Source: Paenibacillus terricola
GTDB taxonomy: Bacteria; Bacillota; Bacilli; Paenibacillales; Paenibacillaceae
DNA length: 64,000 nt
Assembly (NCBI RefSeq): GCF_014779765.1
Contig: NZ_JACXZA010000001.1
Location: forward strand, 992,001 to 1,056,000
Direction of reading: 5' to 3'
Each line of letters opens with the position of its first letter. Position 1 is the first letter of the stretch. This document shows, piece by piece, positions 1 through 9,638 of this stretch. The notes beneath the pieces were generated by a model. The model was not told the DNA's origin, did no database searches, and worked only from the letters and a program-made list of their open reading frames with translations. The translations under genes and the position numbers were made by a program.

Positions 1-825
1 CACGGCGACGCAGAAGAGGTTGAATCGCTGGAGCAGCTATTCAGTGTATTGCTGCAATTGATTCGTGGCGGATTCACGCCGACGGAGCGGGATGTGACCT
101 ATGCGCTGGAGCTTGCACGTTCGCTGCAGGCCGATCAACTGCTTGATTTGCTGACATATACGATTACAACGACGTATAAAGGCAAGCCAATTCGTGTGAA
201 GACGATCGGACAACGTCACTACATTCAGACGATCAAGAAGAAAGATATCGTATTCGGCATAGGACCTGCCGGCACCGGCAAAACGTATCTTGCAGTCGTG
301 CTTGCAGTCGCGGCGCTGAAGGAAGGCGCTGTCAAACGTATTATGCTGACGCGTCCTGCGGTTGAAGCCGGTGAGAATCTAGGCTTCCTGCCAGGTGACC
401 TGCAAGAAAAGGTTGATCCTTACCTGAGACCTCTATATGATGCACTGCATGATGTGCTTGGCCTTGAGCAGACGACCAAGCTGTTCGAACGCGGCATGAT
501 CGAAGTGGCACCGCTTGCTTACATGCGGGGACGGACGCTTGATGATTCGTTTATTATTCTCGATGAAGCGCAGAATACGACACCTGAGCAAATGAAAATG
601 TTTCTAACGCGTCTTGGGTTCGGCTCGAAGATGGTCATTACAGGTGACGTTACACAAATTGACTTGCCAAGGGGCAAGAAGAGTGGTCTCATTGAGGCGT
701 CTCGCATTCTCCAAGGCATTGATGAAATCGGATTTATTACCTTCTCGGAGCAGGATGTCGTACGTCATACCTTGGTACAGAAAATTATTACGGCTTACAA
801 CCACGACGCGGAAAACCAAGCATAG
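1..825 (+). CDS. phoH: PhoH family ATPase (5' truncated by window edge)
   Basis: The reading frame is open from base 1, so the start lies upstream; about 274 residues of a protein that is usually near 320 are visible. A Walker A motif (GPAGTGKT) and a Walker B motif (FIILDEAQN) mark the PhoH P-loop ATPase domain, which is thought to act in RNA metabolism or stress responses together with YbeY. The gene is followed after 17 bp by pgpH and ybeY, the same order as B. subtilis phoH-yqfF-yqfG, so it is probably the first visible gene of that operon. Its biochemical activity is poorly defined in the family. This is one of two PhoH-domain proteins in the window; the other, at 34407, carries an extra PIN domain. 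Confidence 0.93.
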   Translation, partial: HGDAEEVESLEQLFSVLLQLIRGGFTPTERDVTYALELARSLQADQLLDLLTYTITTTYKGKPIRVKTIGQRHYIQTIKKKDIVFGIGPAGTGKTYLAVVLAVAALKEGAVKRIMLTRPAVEAGENLGFLPGDLQEKVDPYLRPLYDALHDVLGLEQTTKLFERGMIEVAPLAYMRGRTLDDSFIILDEAQNTTPEQMKMFLTRLGFGSKMVITGDVTQIDLPRGKKSGLIEASRILQGIDEIGFITFSEQDVVRHTLVQKIITAYNHDAENQA

Positions 826-842
826 AGAGGATTGTACGCTGC

Positions 843-3083
843 ATGGACGTAAAACACGACAACCGTCATAAGCATCGGACGAGAACGACAGGCTGGAAGC
901 AGAGCGCGGGCGTACGCTACGCGCTGCTTTTTCTGTTCATGCTGCTGTTCTACTTCAATTTCTCTCCTTATCTCGTACCGCAAACGTATAATGTGATGAA
1001 AGGCGCGGTCAGCGAGAAGACGATTGAAGCGCCTAAGCAAATATTCGATGAGAAAGCGACGCTGCAAGCGCAGGAGAAAGCCGCGGAAGCGGTTGAACAG
1101 ATCTATACATTCGTTGCGCTTCGCGGCGATCAGCTAGCGGATCAAATCTTTGCGCGAATGGATCAGCTGAACATGGATGATGGTGTCACAACGGAAGAGA
1201 AAATCGAAATTTACCGGAATGAAATTCCGCGCAAATATGATGAATACCTCGAGCAGTATGCGAAGACGAACCGAGGTCTTGGCACTTACAACGACACGCT
1301 GCTAGACGAAATGCTGCAAGCGGCCAAAGGACAGAAATATGCGATTCCTGAAGAAACGTATTATAAGCTTCCGAAGCTGTCTCAGGATAAATTGACCGAA
1401 ATGCGCAGCGTCGCGATGGAAACGGTTCGCAAGCTGATGGGCGAGCAGCTGCGCGACGCGGAGACGGCGCGCGCACGCGTATCCGAGCTCGTCAACACAA
1501 GTACATTGACCGACCGCACTTCGCGCGAGATCGTACAGGAGCTGGCTCGATATGCGATCATGCCGAACAAGTTCTTTGATAAAGAAGCGACGAATGACGC
1601 GAAGGCACATGCACGCGAGATGACGCAGCGCGTCGTTATTCCGGAAGGGGAAGTCATCGTTGCCAAGGGCGAGATGATCACTGCTGAGAAATATGAGCTG
1701 CTCGAGAATGCAGGACTTCTTCAAGACAAGAAAACGTACTGGCCGCAGCTTGGATCTTTCTTGCTGTCGGTGCTGTTCGTCGTCATTCTCTTTAATTTCA
1801 TGGCGCAGTCTGGCGGCATCAGCGGAGCGAAGCCGAAGTATGGCAATCCACAGCTGTTCATGCTGCTGCTCATTTTCATTCTGAATTTGACGATGATGCA
1901 GATCGTCAGTCTGCCGCAGACAGCGGATACTTCGTATGTCGGTTATCTGGCGCCAGTTGCGACGGGCACGATGCTCATCGCGCTTCTGTTGGATATGCAG
2001 GTCGCTATCGTCAGTTCGTTCTTGTTCGCGATTGCTGGCAGTATCATATTCAATGCCAGCCATGAGCGGTTGTTCGATTTCGATTATGGTTTCGTAATCG
2101 CTGTTGTGTCGTTCTCGGCAATATTCGCCGTTCATCGTGCGAGCCAACGCTCGACGATTCTGAAAGCCGGCATTATGGCGAGCTTATTCGGCGCTCTATC
2201 TGTCTTAGCGATTCAACTGCTTGGGGAGAAAATCGATGAGAGCCAGCTGCTGTATTCAACCGGCTTCGCTTTTGCAAGCGGCTTGATTACCGCTGTACTC
2301 GTGATAGGCATTATGCCATTCTTCGAAGTGACGTTCGGCATTCTATCTGCGCTTAAGCTGATTGAACTGTCGAGCCCGAACCATCCGCTGCTGCGCAAGC
2401 TGCTGACGGAAACGCCAGGCACCTACCATCACAGCGTTATGGTGGGGAACCTGTCCGAGGCTGCCGCTGAGGCAATCGGAGCGGACGGTCTGCTCTGCCG
2501 GGTAGGATCGTTCTATCACGATATCGGGAAGACGAAGCGTCCGAACTATTTTATCGAGAATCAGACCAATATTGAGAATCCGCACGATTCAATCGAGCCG
2601 AAGCTGAGCAAATCGATTATCGTTGCGCATGCGCGGGACGGCGTTGAGATGCTGCGAGGTTACAACATTCCGCGGCCGATTCGAGATATTGCAGAGCAGC
2701 ATCACGGAACGACGTTCCTGAAATATTTTTACCACAAGGCATTGAAACAGGCAGAGGAGCATGGTGTCGAACCGGACTTTACGGCAGATGATTTCCGTTA
2801 TCCGGGACCGAAGGCACAGTCGAAGGAAGCAGCGATCGTAGGCATCGCAGACTGTGTTGAAGCAGCGGTCCGCAGCTTGCGCAAGCCGACGATGGAACAG
2901 ATTGAAACGATGATCCACAAGATTATTAAAGACCGTCTGGATGACAATCAATTCAATGAGTGCGACCTGACGATGAAAGAGCTCGATAAGATCGCACAGA
3001 CGCTGAAGGAAGCCGTCATCGGCATTTTCCACTCGCGCATTGAATATCCGGAAGACGTCAAACCGAAGGAGCGGCTGGCATGA
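843..3083 (+). CDS. pgpH: PgpH/YqfF: 7TM-HD cyclic-di-AMP phosphodiesterase
   Basis: A 746-residue membrane protein with one N-terminal membrane helix, a long extracytoplasmic 7TMR-HDED region (roughly residues 50-290), a block of seven membrane helices (roughly 295-500) and a cytoplasmic HD domain. The HD metal site is visible as HHS near residue 528 and HDIG near residue 558, with a later HH in the IAEQHHG segment. PgpH enzymes hydrolyse c-di-AMP to pApA and so influence potassium and cell-wall homeostasis. The start has GAGG 10 bp upstream. The end overlaps ybeY by 4 bp, indicating translational coupling. Length and architecture are complete for the family. Confidence 0.95.
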   Translation: MDVKHDNRHKHRTRTTGWKQSAGVRYALLFLFMLLFYFNFSPYLVPQTYNVMKGAVSEKTIEAPKQIFDEKATLQAQEKAAEAVEQIYTFVALRGDQLADQIFARMDQLNMDDGVTTEEKIEIYRNEIPRKYDEYLEQYAKTNRGLGTYNDTLLDEMLQAAKGQKYAIPEETYYKLPKLSQDKLTEMRSVAMETVRKLMGEQLRDAETARARVSELVNTSTLTDRTSREIVQELARYAIMPNKFFDKEATNDAKAHAREMTQRVVIPEGEVIVAKGEMITAEKYELLENAGLLQDKKTYWPQLGSFLLSVLFVVILFNFMAQSGGISGAKPKYGNPQLFMLLLIFILNLTMMQIVSLPQTADTSYVGYLAPVATGTMLIALLLDMQVAIVSSFLFAIAGSIIFNASHERLFDFDYGFVIAVVSFSAIFAVHRASQRSTILKAGIMASLFGALSVLAIQLLGEKIDESQLLYSTGFAFASGLITAVLVIGIMPFFEVTFGILSALKLIELSSPNHPLLRKLLTETPGTYHHSVMVGNLSEAAAEAIGADGLLCRVGSFYHDIGKTKRPNYFIENQTNIENPHDSIEPKLSKSIIVAHARDGVEMLRGYNIPRPIRDIAEQHHGTTFLKYFYHKALKQAEEHGVEPDFTADDFRYPGPKAQSKEAAIVGIADCVEAAVRSLRKPTMEQIETMIHKIIKDRLDDNQFNECDLTMKELDKIAQTLKEAVIGIFHSRIEYPEDVKPKERLA

Positions 3084-3577
3084 GCTTGCAATTGGATTGG
3101 AGCAATGAACAATCGAAGATTGAGATACCGGACGCTTGGATTACGCGGTTGGAGCAGCTGCTTCAAATCGCAGGCGAGCAGGAAGGCATTACGGAAGGCG
3201 AAGTATCGCTGACGTTCGTCGATGATGAAGAAATCCATCGGTTGAACCGCGAATTCCGCAATATCGACCGGCCAACTGACGTATTGTCGTTTGCGATGCA
3301 GGAAGAAGGCGAGGAAGAGCCGGAAATCGTCTTTGAAGTTGAATCGGAAGATGAGCAGGACCCGTTCTCCGGCATGCTCGGCGACATTATTATTTCGACG
3401 GAACGGGCGAAGCTGCAGAGCGAAGATTACGGCCATTCGCTGGAACGTGAAATCGGCTTCCTGTTCGTGCACGGTTTCTTGCATTTGATCGGTTACGACC
3501 ATCAGGATGCCGAGACGGAAGCTGAAATGACGGCCAAGCAAGAAGCGGTGCTGCAGAAGGCCGGCCTGCCGCGTTAA
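3080..3577 (+). CDS. ybeY: Endoribonuclease / rRNA maturation factor YbeY
   Basis: A 165-residue protein of the UPF0054 family. The diagnostic three-histidine zinc motif is present near residues 133-143 ([11 protein letters not shown]). YbeY acts in 16S rRNA 3' end maturation and late ribosome quality control in the cytoplasm. ATGA overlap with pgpH and TAATG overlap with dgkA place it in the middle of a tightly coupled operon. An acidic stretch near residues 74-96 is longer than in E. coli YbeY but is a usual feature of Bacillota forms. Confidence 0.95.
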   Translation: MSLQLDWSNEQSKIEIPDAWITRLEQLLQIAGEQEGITEGEVSLTFVDDEEIHRLNREFRNIDRPTDVLSFAMQEEGEEEPEIVFEVESEDEQDPFSGMLGDIIISTERAKLQSEDYGHSLEREIGFLFVHGFLHLIGYDHQDAETEAEMTAKQEAVLQKAGLPR

Positions 3578-3942
3578 TGCGGCGGTTCATGAAGAGCCTG
3601 CGCGCTGCAAGCGCAGGAGTCGCATATGCGATACGGACACAGCGGCATGTGCGTATCCATATTACAGCAGCATTACTCGTATCAGCGGCTGCCATATGGT
3701 TGGAGCTGGAGACGATTGAGTGGGCTTTGCTGCTCGTCCTGTTCGCACTCGTTATCGCGCTGGAGATCGTCAATACGGCGATTGAGCTGACGATTGATCG
3801 CATTGGACTTGAGCAGCACCCGCTCGCCAAGGCAGCGAAGGATACAGCGGCTGGCGCTGTACTTATCGCAGTTATTTTTGCAATCGGTATCGGCTTGCTG
3901 CTGCTCGGTCCGCCGATGTGGCATCAACTGTTTGACAGATAG
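3577..3942 (+). CDS. dgkA: Diacylglycerol/undecaprenol kinase family protein
   Basis: A small 121-residue integral membrane kinase with three hydrophobic helices. It contains the family signature ALEIVNTAIE with the catalytic glutamates, followed by a conserved Asp/Lys region (KAAKDTAAGAVLI). In Bacillota these proteins mostly phosphorylate undecaprenol rather than diacylglycerol, feeding the lipid carrier used by the mur genes further along the window. The start codon shares one base with the ybeY stop. The substrate is inferred from family knowledge, not from the sequence alone. Confidence 0.93.
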   Translation: MRRFMKSLRAASAGVAYAIRTQRHVRIHITAALLVSAAAIWLELETIEWALLLVLFALVIALEIVNTAIELTIDRIGLEQHPLAKAAKDTAAGAVLIAVIFAIGIGLLLLGPPMWHQLFDR

Positions 3943-3975
3943 ACGGATCGCAATAAGCTTGGGAGGTCTGGATGC

Positions 3976-4404
3976 ATGTCTGAAGCAGCAAACAGGCTGC
4001 AGCAATGGGGCGAGTTGATGGATGCGGCGCGTGAAGCTCGGAATCGAGCCTACGTGCCGTATTCCCATTTTCAAGTCGGTGCAGCACTTATGGACAAGGA
4101 CGGACGTATCCATTACGGATGCAACGTCGAGAATGCAGCTTATGGTCCGACGAACTGCGCGGAGCGGACGGCATTATTTCGGGCAATCGCAGATGGCTGT
4201 CAGCCAGGGACTTTCCAGGCGATCGCTGTCATCGGCGATACGGATGGACCGATCGCACCATGCGGGGTATGCCGCCAGGTGCTGCTGGAGCTGTGCGGAC
4301 CTGATATGCCCGTTGTGATGGGCAACCTGCATGGCGACCGAGCGGTCATGACGGTCGGCGAATTGCTGCCCGGCGCGTTCTCGGCAGCTGATTTGAACAA
4401 ATAA
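3976..4404 (+). CDS. cdd: Cytidine deaminase
   Basis: A 142-residue homotetrameric-type cytidine deaminase that converts cytidine and deoxycytidine to uridine forms in pyrimidine salvage. The zinc-binding and catalytic motifs are both visible: CAE (TNCAERTALF, catalytic Glu) and PCGVCRQ. A GGGAGG-like ribosome binding site lies about 11 bp before the ATG. Position between dgkA and era matches B. subtilis. Length is typical. Confidence 0.95.
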   Translation: MSEAANRLQQWGELMDAAREARNRAYVPYSHFQVGAALMDKDGRIHYGCNVENAAYGPTNCAERTALFRAIADGCQPGTFQAIAVIGDTDGPIAPCGVCRQVLLELCGPDMPVVMGNLHGDRAVMTVGELLPGAFSAADLNK

Positions 4405-4444
4405 AATAAACATAGCAGAGCAAGCATAGAAGGGATATCCATTG

Positions 4445-5368
4445 ATGAAGAATCATACCGAACAACGCGGTAAAAGCAAATTTCATTCTGGCTTTGTAGC
4501 CATTGTAGGACGGCCTAACGTCGGCAAATCGACGCTGATGAACCATATTATCGGGCAGAAGATTGCGATCATGTCGGACAAGCCGCAGACGACGCGGAAC
4601 AAAATCCATGGCGTATACACGAAGGATGACAAGCAGATCGTATTTCTCGATACGCCAGGTATCCATAAGCCGACATCGAAACTGGGCAACTTCATGGTCA
4701 AATCGGCAGTCAGCGCTCTGGAAGAGGTCGAAGCGGCACTGTTCTTGATCGATGTATCGGAAGGACTTGGCGGCGGCGACCGTTTCATCATCGAGCAATT
4801 GAAGAAAGTTAAGAATACGCCTGTATTCCTTGTCATGAACAAAATCGATAAGGTTGATCCTGAGACGCTGCTGAAGACGATCGTACAGTACAAGGATCTG
4901 TATGAATTCGCTGAGATCGTGCCGATCAGCGCGCTGCAAGGTAATAATGTGGATACTCTTCTGGAACAAATCAGCAAATATTTACCAGAAGGACCGCAGT
5001 ACTATCCAGCTGACCAGATTACGGATCACCCGGAGCAGTTCGTAGTTGCAGAGCTCATCCGTGAAAAAATACTGCATCAGACGCGCGAGGAAGTTCCTCA
5101 TTCCATTGCCGTGCAGATCGAGGATATGCGTGTACAAGAGAATGGTGTCGTCTATATTGGCGCAGTTATCTTCGTCGAACGGGATTCGCAGAAAGGCATT
5201 ATTATCGGGAAGCAAGGCGCGCTGCTGAAGTCAGTCGGCCAGAAGGCGCGGCGCGATATTGAGACGCTGCTTGGTTCCCGTACCTTCCTTGAGCTATGGG
5301 TCAAAGTGAAGAAGGACTGGCGGAACCAGGATCGAGTTCTGAAGGATCTCGGCTTCCAGAACGATTAA
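4445..5368 (+). CDS. era: GTPase Era
   Basis: A 307-residue Ras-like GTPase with a C-terminal KH domain, which binds the 3' end of 16S rRNA during 30S assembly. G1 (GRPNVGKST), G3 (DTPGI) and G4 (NKID) motifs are present in the first half. The KH loop is seen in the [13 protein letters not shown] segment near residue 260. ATG 4445 is preceded directly by an in-frame TTG at 4442, which could also serve; GAAGGG lies about 10 bp upstream. Era is followed by the small gene yqzL and by recO, the usual Bacillota arrangement. Confidence 0.96.
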   Translation: MKNHTEQRGKSKFHSGFVAIVGRPNVGKSTLMNHIIGQKIAIMSDKPQTTRNKIHGVYTKDDKQIVFLDTPGIHKPTSKLGNFMVKSAVSALEEVEAALFLIDVSEGLGGGDRFIIEQLKKVKNTPVFLVMNKIDKVDPETLLKTIVQYKDLYEFAEIVPISALQGNNVDTLLEQISKYLPEGPQYYPADQITDHPEQFVVAELIREKILHQTREEVPHSIAVQIEDMRVQENGVVYIGAVIFVERDSQKGIIIGKQGALLKSVGQKARRDIETLLGSRTFLELWVKVKKDWRNQDRVLKDLGFQND

Positions 5369-5560
5369 TCGCAAGCAGGGTCAGAGCGATTGACGAATTT
5401 TGACAAGGATACGTATTCCCCATATTTCGCAACCTATAGATGTCAGGCGACGATCGCCCCAATTTTCTAATTGGCGATGTTAGCTACCTCTAAGCGCGGC
5501 CGCTAATCTCCATATGGCCTCGATAAAGGTTTTCTCACAGGGCGGAAAGGGTGAATACGT

Positions 5561-5722
5561 ATGCGAGATTTTTCGTGGAAGTATTTTTCGTTGACGGGCA
5601 ACGTTGACGCGTTTTTGCTCTACAAGGAAATGCACCAGCTTAGCGAGAACAATTCCGCAGATGATGCAGCCTCCCTCGATATGCTGGAGAGCGAGGAGGA
5701 AGGAACGCCAGCTTCCGGGTAG
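5561..5722 (+). CDS. yqzL: YqzL family small protein (53 aa)
   Basis: A short ORF that is easily missed. It starts at ATG with a clear GGAAAGGG site 8 bp upstream and encodes 53 residues beginning MRDFSWKYFSLTGNVDAFLL, which resembles the conserved N-terminus of the Bacillus YqzL family (Phe/Trp start, SxTGxxDxxLL). The C-terminal half is acidic. It sits exactly between era and recO, where B. subtilis has yqzL. Function is unknown; the position suggests co-transcription with era-recO. A palindromic stretch at 5446-5458 and an AATT-stemmed hairpin at about 5455-5475 precede it, without a U-tract. Confidence 0.85.
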   Translation: MRDFSWKYFSLTGNVDAFLLYKEMHQLSENNSADDAASLDMLESEEEGTPASG

Positions 5723-5803
5723 GAGCAGCTGGTTCGATGCATCCACGGTTTTGCGCTCCTGGACTGGCGCAGGGCGAATGCCTGCGATGGGAGAAGATAG
5801 GGG

Positions 5804-6553
5804 ATGCTGTACCGAACCTGCGCCATCATTATTCGAAGTATGGATTATGGGGAAGGCAACAAGATCGTAACCCTGCTGACGGAGGGCGGCGGCAAGACAG
5901 GCGTCATTATTCGCGGTGCGAAGAAGGCAAGAAGCCGTCATGGCTCGCTCGCCCAGCCGTTTACATACGGGGAGTTTGTGTTTTTCAAAGGGAATAGCGG
6001 GCTCGGAACGCTAAACCATGGTGAGATTATGGAGTCTCACCATTTGCTGCGGGAACGGTTAGAGCTGGCTGCATATGCCTCCTACGCAGCGGAACTGACG
6101 GATCGCAGTTTACAGGATGACGAGTCGGATCCGTTCCTGTATGTCCAATTAAAGGCATGTTTTGAGGCGCTGCAGGCAGACAAGGATCCGCAGATCGTCA
6201 GTCATCTGTACGAGATGAAAATATTGCAGAGAGCCGGTTACGATCCACAGCTGGATAACTGCGTATCGTGCGACTCGGAGGAGGCTCCGTTCGTACTCAG
6301 TGTTGGCGGCGGCGGCGTTCTGTGCAGACGATGTGTTCACCGTGATCCGTATGCGATCCGACTGAGCGATGGGACGCTAAAGGTGCTTCGGTTGTTCCGA
6401 AAGCTGGACCTTCGCAGGCTGGGCAACATTGCCCTAAAGCCGGAGACGAAGCAAGAGGTGAAGAAAGTGATGCGTCGTTTGCTCGATTCCCATCTTGGCT
6501 TGCAGTTGAAATCCAGAAACTTTCTTGATCAGATGGATAAATACGAGATATAA
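5804..6553 (+). CDS. recO: DNA repair protein RecO
   Basis: A 249-residue RecF-pathway mediator that anneals single strands and loads RecA with RecR. The N-terminal OB-fold begins with the usual signature (AIIIRSMDYGEGNKIV). A zinc-finger-like C-x2-C ... C-x2-C arrangement (CVSC and CRRC) is visible near residues 150-180. It follows yqzL by 81 bp and is closed by an intrinsic terminator, so it is probably the last gene of the era transcript. Length is typical. Confidence 0.94.
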   Translation: MLYRTCAIIIRSMDYGEGNKIVTLLTEGGGKTGVIIRGAKKARSRHGSLAQPFTYGEFVFFKGNSGLGTLNHGEIMESHHLLRERLELAAYASYAAELTDRSLQDDESDPFLYVQLKACFEALQADKDPQIVSHLYEMKILQRAGYDPQLDNCVSCDSEEAPFVLSVGGGGVLCRRCVHRDPYAIRLSDGTLKVLRLFRKLDLRRLGNIALKPETKQEVKKVMRRLLDSHLGLQLKSRNFLDQMDKYEI

Positions 6554-6576
6554 CGGCACTCATAGGCTAATATGGA

Positions 6577-6616
6577 AGGGATGTTCGGAAATGTCGAACA
6601 TCTCTTTCTTTTTTCG
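6577..6616 (+). terminator. Intrinsic terminator after recO
   Basis: GATGTTCG pairs with CGAACATC across a short loop, followed by a T-rich run (TCTCTTTCTTTTTT). It lies 25 bp past the recO stop. Confidence 0.75.
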
Positions 6617-6707
6617 GCGTATATGGATGAATTCGATTACATTTGAGGTTTGACGGACTTTCCGCATGCCTTTACAATTGCGTCAGACAGGAGGGGCGGT
6701 TGACAAT

Positions 6708-8123
6708 ATGTTTAACAAAAATAAGGCTTCGGTTTCTTCGAATGAATCGAAGCTGTCGATCTGGGCGCTGACGTGGCCAATCATGATTGAGATGACGCTT
6801 CAATTCATGCTTGGTACGGCAGATACCGTCATGGTGAGCCGGATTTCGGACGATGCAGTCGCCGTCGTCGGCATCTCCACGCAATTTTTCAATGCCGTAA
6901 TCGTATTATTTTCACTCGTTTGCAGCGGTTCCGGTATTCTCATTGCTCAGAAGCTGGGGGCAAACAAGAAGCTGGAGGCGAGACAGATCGGCGTGATGTC
7001 GGTGGCCATTACAGCGATGATTGGCATCGTTGTATCGGTCTTGCTCGTCTGCTGCACGAACCTGTTCATTAACATGCTGAACGTACCGACAGAGATTCGC
7101 CCGCTGGCGCATACCTACATGTCCATTGTCGGTGGCGGCATGATCATTACGGCGCTCAATCTGTCGTTTAGTACGACGGTTCGCAACACGGGGGATACGC
7201 GTTCGCCGATGCTCATTGCTGTCGGCATGAACGTACTCCACATCGTGCTGAACTACGGTTTTATTTTCGGCGCTTTCGGACTTCCGAAGTGGGGCTTGTA
7301 TGGTGTAGCTTTATCGATGATCATTGCTCGTGCAACAGCGATGCTATTCCAGCTGCGGTTGTTCCGGCATGCATTCGGTGAACGAATACTGTTCCGCGAG
7401 TTTATGAAGTTTAACCGCAAGCTGCTGAAGGAAGTCGTCAAGCTCGGCTGGCCGCTAAGCATGAATGGCGCGTCATGGACGTTCTCGCAGCTAACCATCT
7501 TCTCATTCATTGCGACGATGGGTGCCGAGCAGTTGGCTACGCGTACATATCTGAACACGATCGAATCGTTCGCGTTCCTATTCGGGATGTCGCTGTCGAT
7601 GGGCATACAGATTCGTATCAGCTACTTGTACGGTGCCGGCCGTTATCGAGAGATGTACTCCGATTCCTATAAGGTGCTCGTGCGGGGGATCGCCATCGTG
7701 CTTGTGAACACCGGCGTTATCCTGTTGTTCCGTCATCAACTGCTTCAGTTGTTCACCGACGATCAGCGCATCATCGACAGCGCCTTGTCGCTGTTGTGGC
7801 TTAATCTCATTCTGCAGCCGGGCAAAATGTGGAACATGGCGATTGGACAGTCGCTTAATGCAATTGGCGACAGTCGAAACGTTATGTACTATACCCTTCC
7901 GATCATGTGGTTCTGCGCGGTTGTTGTTTCGTATTACCTTGCCATACCGTTCGAGTATGGGCTCCTTGGTATCTATATCGGGATGATCAGCGATGAATAT
8001 GTGCGTGGGACGGTCAGCTTCCTGCGCTGGCGCCATCATAAGAAAACAAAGTTCGCATCGGCGTTCCGCTCATCTACCGCCCAACTTGCGGAAGATGGAT
8101 CGACAAAGCCGGTCTCGATTTGA
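6708..8123 (+). CDS. MATE family efflux transporter
   Basis: A 471-residue membrane protein with about 12 hydrophobic helices in two homologous halves, characteristic of the multidrug and toxic compound extrusion family; typical residues are the LxWPIMIEMTLQ start and the PxEIRPLAxTY segment near residue 125. ATG 6708 is preferred over the upstream ATG 6666 because the purine-rich GGAGGGG lies between them, about 10 bp before 6708. It stands alone between the recO terminator and the glyQS T-box. The substrate cannot be told from sequence; drug/cation antiport driven by Na+ or H+ is known for the family. Confidence 0.9.
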   Translation: MFNKNKASVSSNESKLSIWALTWPIMIEMTLQFMLGTADTVMVSRISDDAVAVVGISTQFFNAVIVLFSLVCSGSGILIAQKLGANKKLEARQIGVMSVAITAMIGIVVSVLLVCCTNLFINMLNVPTEIRPLAHTYMSIVGGGMIITALNLSFSTTVRNTGDTRSPMLIAVGMNVLHIVLNYGFIFGAFGLPKWGLYGVALSMIIARATAMLFQLRLFRHAFGERILFREFMKFNRKLLKEVVKLGWPLSMNGASWTFSQLTIFSFIATMGAEQLATRTYLNTIESFAFLFGMSLSMGIQIRISYLYGAGRYREMYSDSYKVLVRGIAIVLVNTGVILLFRHQLLQLFTDDQRIIDSALSLLWLNLILQPGKMWNMAIGQSLNAIGDSRNVMYYTLPIMWFCAVVVSYYLAIPFEYGLLGIYIGMISDEYVRGTVSFLRWRHHKKTKFASAFRSSTAQLAEDGSTKPVSI

Positions 8124-8177
8124 CAATGGCATGAAAAACGAATACTATATTCCAAGGCAAGTTTGAATAAAGTATAT

Positions 8178-8413
8178 GTGCGATGATGGAGAGAGTAATC
8201 GGAAGCGGTCGGCCGTATAGCGATTCGGGGATAGTGAAAGCCCGGACGGATCATTCGATGAAGGGGCGCTCTGGAGTGCATTTTGCTTAAAAGAGGGTAG
8301 GATCGTTGGAGGCCGATGGGCTTCATGCAGCGCCTGCCAAGTAGGGTGGAACCGCGGGAGCATGCTCTCGTCCCTACGTCTGATTAATCAGGCGTAGAGG
8401 CGGGAGCTTTTTT
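8178..8413 (+). promoter_or_regulatory. Glycine T-box riboswitch leader of glyQS
   Basis: The invariant T-box core GGTGGAACCGCGG is at 8344-8356. Stem I appears to close between CGATGAT at 8181 and ATCATTCG near 8249, with an AGTA bulge typical of stem I. The terminator alternative is a long hairpin at 8365-8407 (GCTCTCG...CGGGAGC with an inner CTACG/CGTAG stem) followed by TTTTTTG. Uncharged tRNA-Gly is expected to stabilise the antiterminator and allow glyQS transcription. GGA triplets occur near the specifier region, which fits glycine, but the exact specifier was not fixed. Confidence 0.93.
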
Positions 8414-8455
8414 GTGTCTACATAAGGACCGAATAGCGATGCCTTGAGCTTGAAC

Positions 8456-8486
8456 ATTGTGTAAGGTCGTCTTTTGATCACGAAGT
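8456..8486 (-). repeat. Degenerate reverse copy of the short GATCAAAAG/GTTCAAAA repeat
   Basis: CTTTTGATCACGAA at 8471-8484 is the exact reverse complement of TTCGTGATCAAAAG at 13403-13416. It marks the left edge of the structured region between the T-box terminator and glyQ. Confidence 0.4.
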
Positions 8487-8535
8487 GAATCAGGAAGCCA
8501 ATTCGACGTCGAAGCTTGCGTTCACCTTCGGAGTC

Positions 8536-8604
8536 CGGAGTTTATGCTTTCGATGTAGGTTTCCGCTGGAAACCTTGTATCATGTAGGTTTTGCCTACAC
8601 TCCG
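8536..8604 (+). repeat. Foldback element, short member (copy B3)
   Basis: CGGAGT (8536-8541) pairs with ACTCCG (8599-8604) and encloses two hairpins: AGGTTTCC/GGAAACCT (8557-8575) and TGTAGG/CCTACA (8583-8599). The segment TTATGCTTTCGA at 8542-8553 and the first hairpin match the same positions in the longer elements at 11753 and 12328. The stem bases differ in compensatory fashion between copies. Confidence 0.55.
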
Positions 8605-8609
8605 TTCCT

Positions 8610-8685
8610 CCTGAAGTTATTTGCGACCCTTCAGGTGTTACAACCTGCGAGCAAATAACCTCAGCGTAAGGATACGCTATTCAGG
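8610..8685 (+). other. Predicted three-way junction upstream of glyQ
   Basis: CCTGAA (8610-8615) pairs with TTCAGG (8680-8685). Inside, GTTATTTGC (8616-8624) pairs with GCAAATAAC (8651-8659) and carries an inner CAGGT/ACCTG stem. AGCGTA (8663-8668) pairs with TACGCT (8673-8678). All stems are exact. It lies after the T-box terminator, so it is present only in read-through mRNA or as DNA structure; no function is known. Confidence 0.5.
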
Positions 8686-8715
8686 TTCTCGCAATCTTTT
8701 CGGTGCTGAAAACCC

Positions 8716-8733
8716 GACTTTTTGAACACATAC
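8716..8733 (+). repeat. Short CTTTTTGAACA repeat before glyQ
   Basis: GACTTTTTGAACACATAC resembles the 3' half of the short repeats at 13402-13430 and 41828-41862. It ends 18 bp before the glyQ start codon. Confidence 0.4.
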
Positions 8734-8751
8734 TAAAAAGGAGTAGAGCTT

Positions 8752-9636
8752 ATGAAAATGAATTTCCAGAACATGATTCTTACGCTGCAGCAATTCTGGG
8801 CGGAACAAAACTGCATTCTCGTACAGCCATATGACGTCGAGAAGGGTGCAGGTACGCTGAACCCTATGACTTTTCTCCGAGTAATCGGTCCAGAACCTTG
8901 GAATGTCGCTTATGTTGAACCATCCCGTCGTCCGGCAGATGGTCGTTATGGTGAGAACCCGAACCGTCTGTATCAGCATCACCAATTCCAAGTGATCATG
9001 AAGCCGTCGCCAGACAACATTCAAGAGCTGTATCTTGAGAGCTTGAAGCGTCTCGGCATCGACCCTGCCCATCATGACATTCGCTTCGTTGAAGACAACT
9101 GGGAGCATCCAGGTCTTGGCGCTTGGGGTCTTGGCTGGGAAGTATGGCTGGACGGCATGGAGATTACGCAGTTCACGTACTTCCAACAAGTTGGCGGCAT
9201 CGATATGAACCCAATCGCTGTTGAGATTACGTATGGTATGGAGCGTCTGGCTTCGTACATTCAAGAGAAAGAAAATGTGTTCGAGCTGGAGTGGGTTGGC
9301 GATGTGAAATACGGCGACGTATTCCTGCAACCTGAGTTCGAGCATTCCAAATATACGTTCGAGAAGTCTGACACGGCAATGCTGTTCAAACTGTTCAACA
9401 TGTACGAGGAAGAATCGAAGAATGCACTCGAGAGCAATCTTGTTTTCCCGGCCTATGACTATGCTCTCAAATGCTCGCACGCATTCAATCTGCTTGATGC
9501 GCGTGGTGCAATCAGCGTAACAGAGCGTACGGGCTATATCATTCGTGTCCGCAACCTCGCTCGCGCTTGCGCAGCGACATACTTGGAGGAACGCGAACGT
9601 CTCGGATTCCCGCTGCTTAAGAAAGGAGATGCGTAA
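8752..9636 (+). CDS. glyQ: Glycyl-tRNA synthetase alpha subunit
   Basis: A 294-residue class II synthetase catalytic subunit of the alpha2-beta2 bacterial GlyRS. Typical segments are visible at the start ([10 protein letters not shown]), in motif 2 ([19 protein letters not shown]) and at [16 protein letters not shown] 8752 has AAAAAGGAG 10 bp upstream. glyS follows after 2 bp, so the pair is one operon under T-box control. GlyRS attaches glycine to tRNA-Gly in the cytoplasm. Length is normal. Confidence 0.98.
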   Translation: MKMNFQNMILTLQQFWAEQNCILVQPYDVEKGAGTLNPMTFLRVIGPEPWNVAYVEPSRRPADGRYGENPNRLYQHHQFQVIMKPSPDNIQELYLESLKRLGIDPAHHDIRFVEDNWEHPGLGAWGLGWEVWLDGMEITQFTYFQQVGGIDMNPIAVEITYGMERLASYIQEKENVFELEWVGDVKYGDVFLQPEFEHSKYTFEKSDTAMLFKLFNMYEEESKNALESNLVFPAYDYALKCSHAFNLLDARGAISVTERTGYIIRVRNLARACAATYLEERERLGFPLLKKGDA

Positions 9637-9638
9637 CT

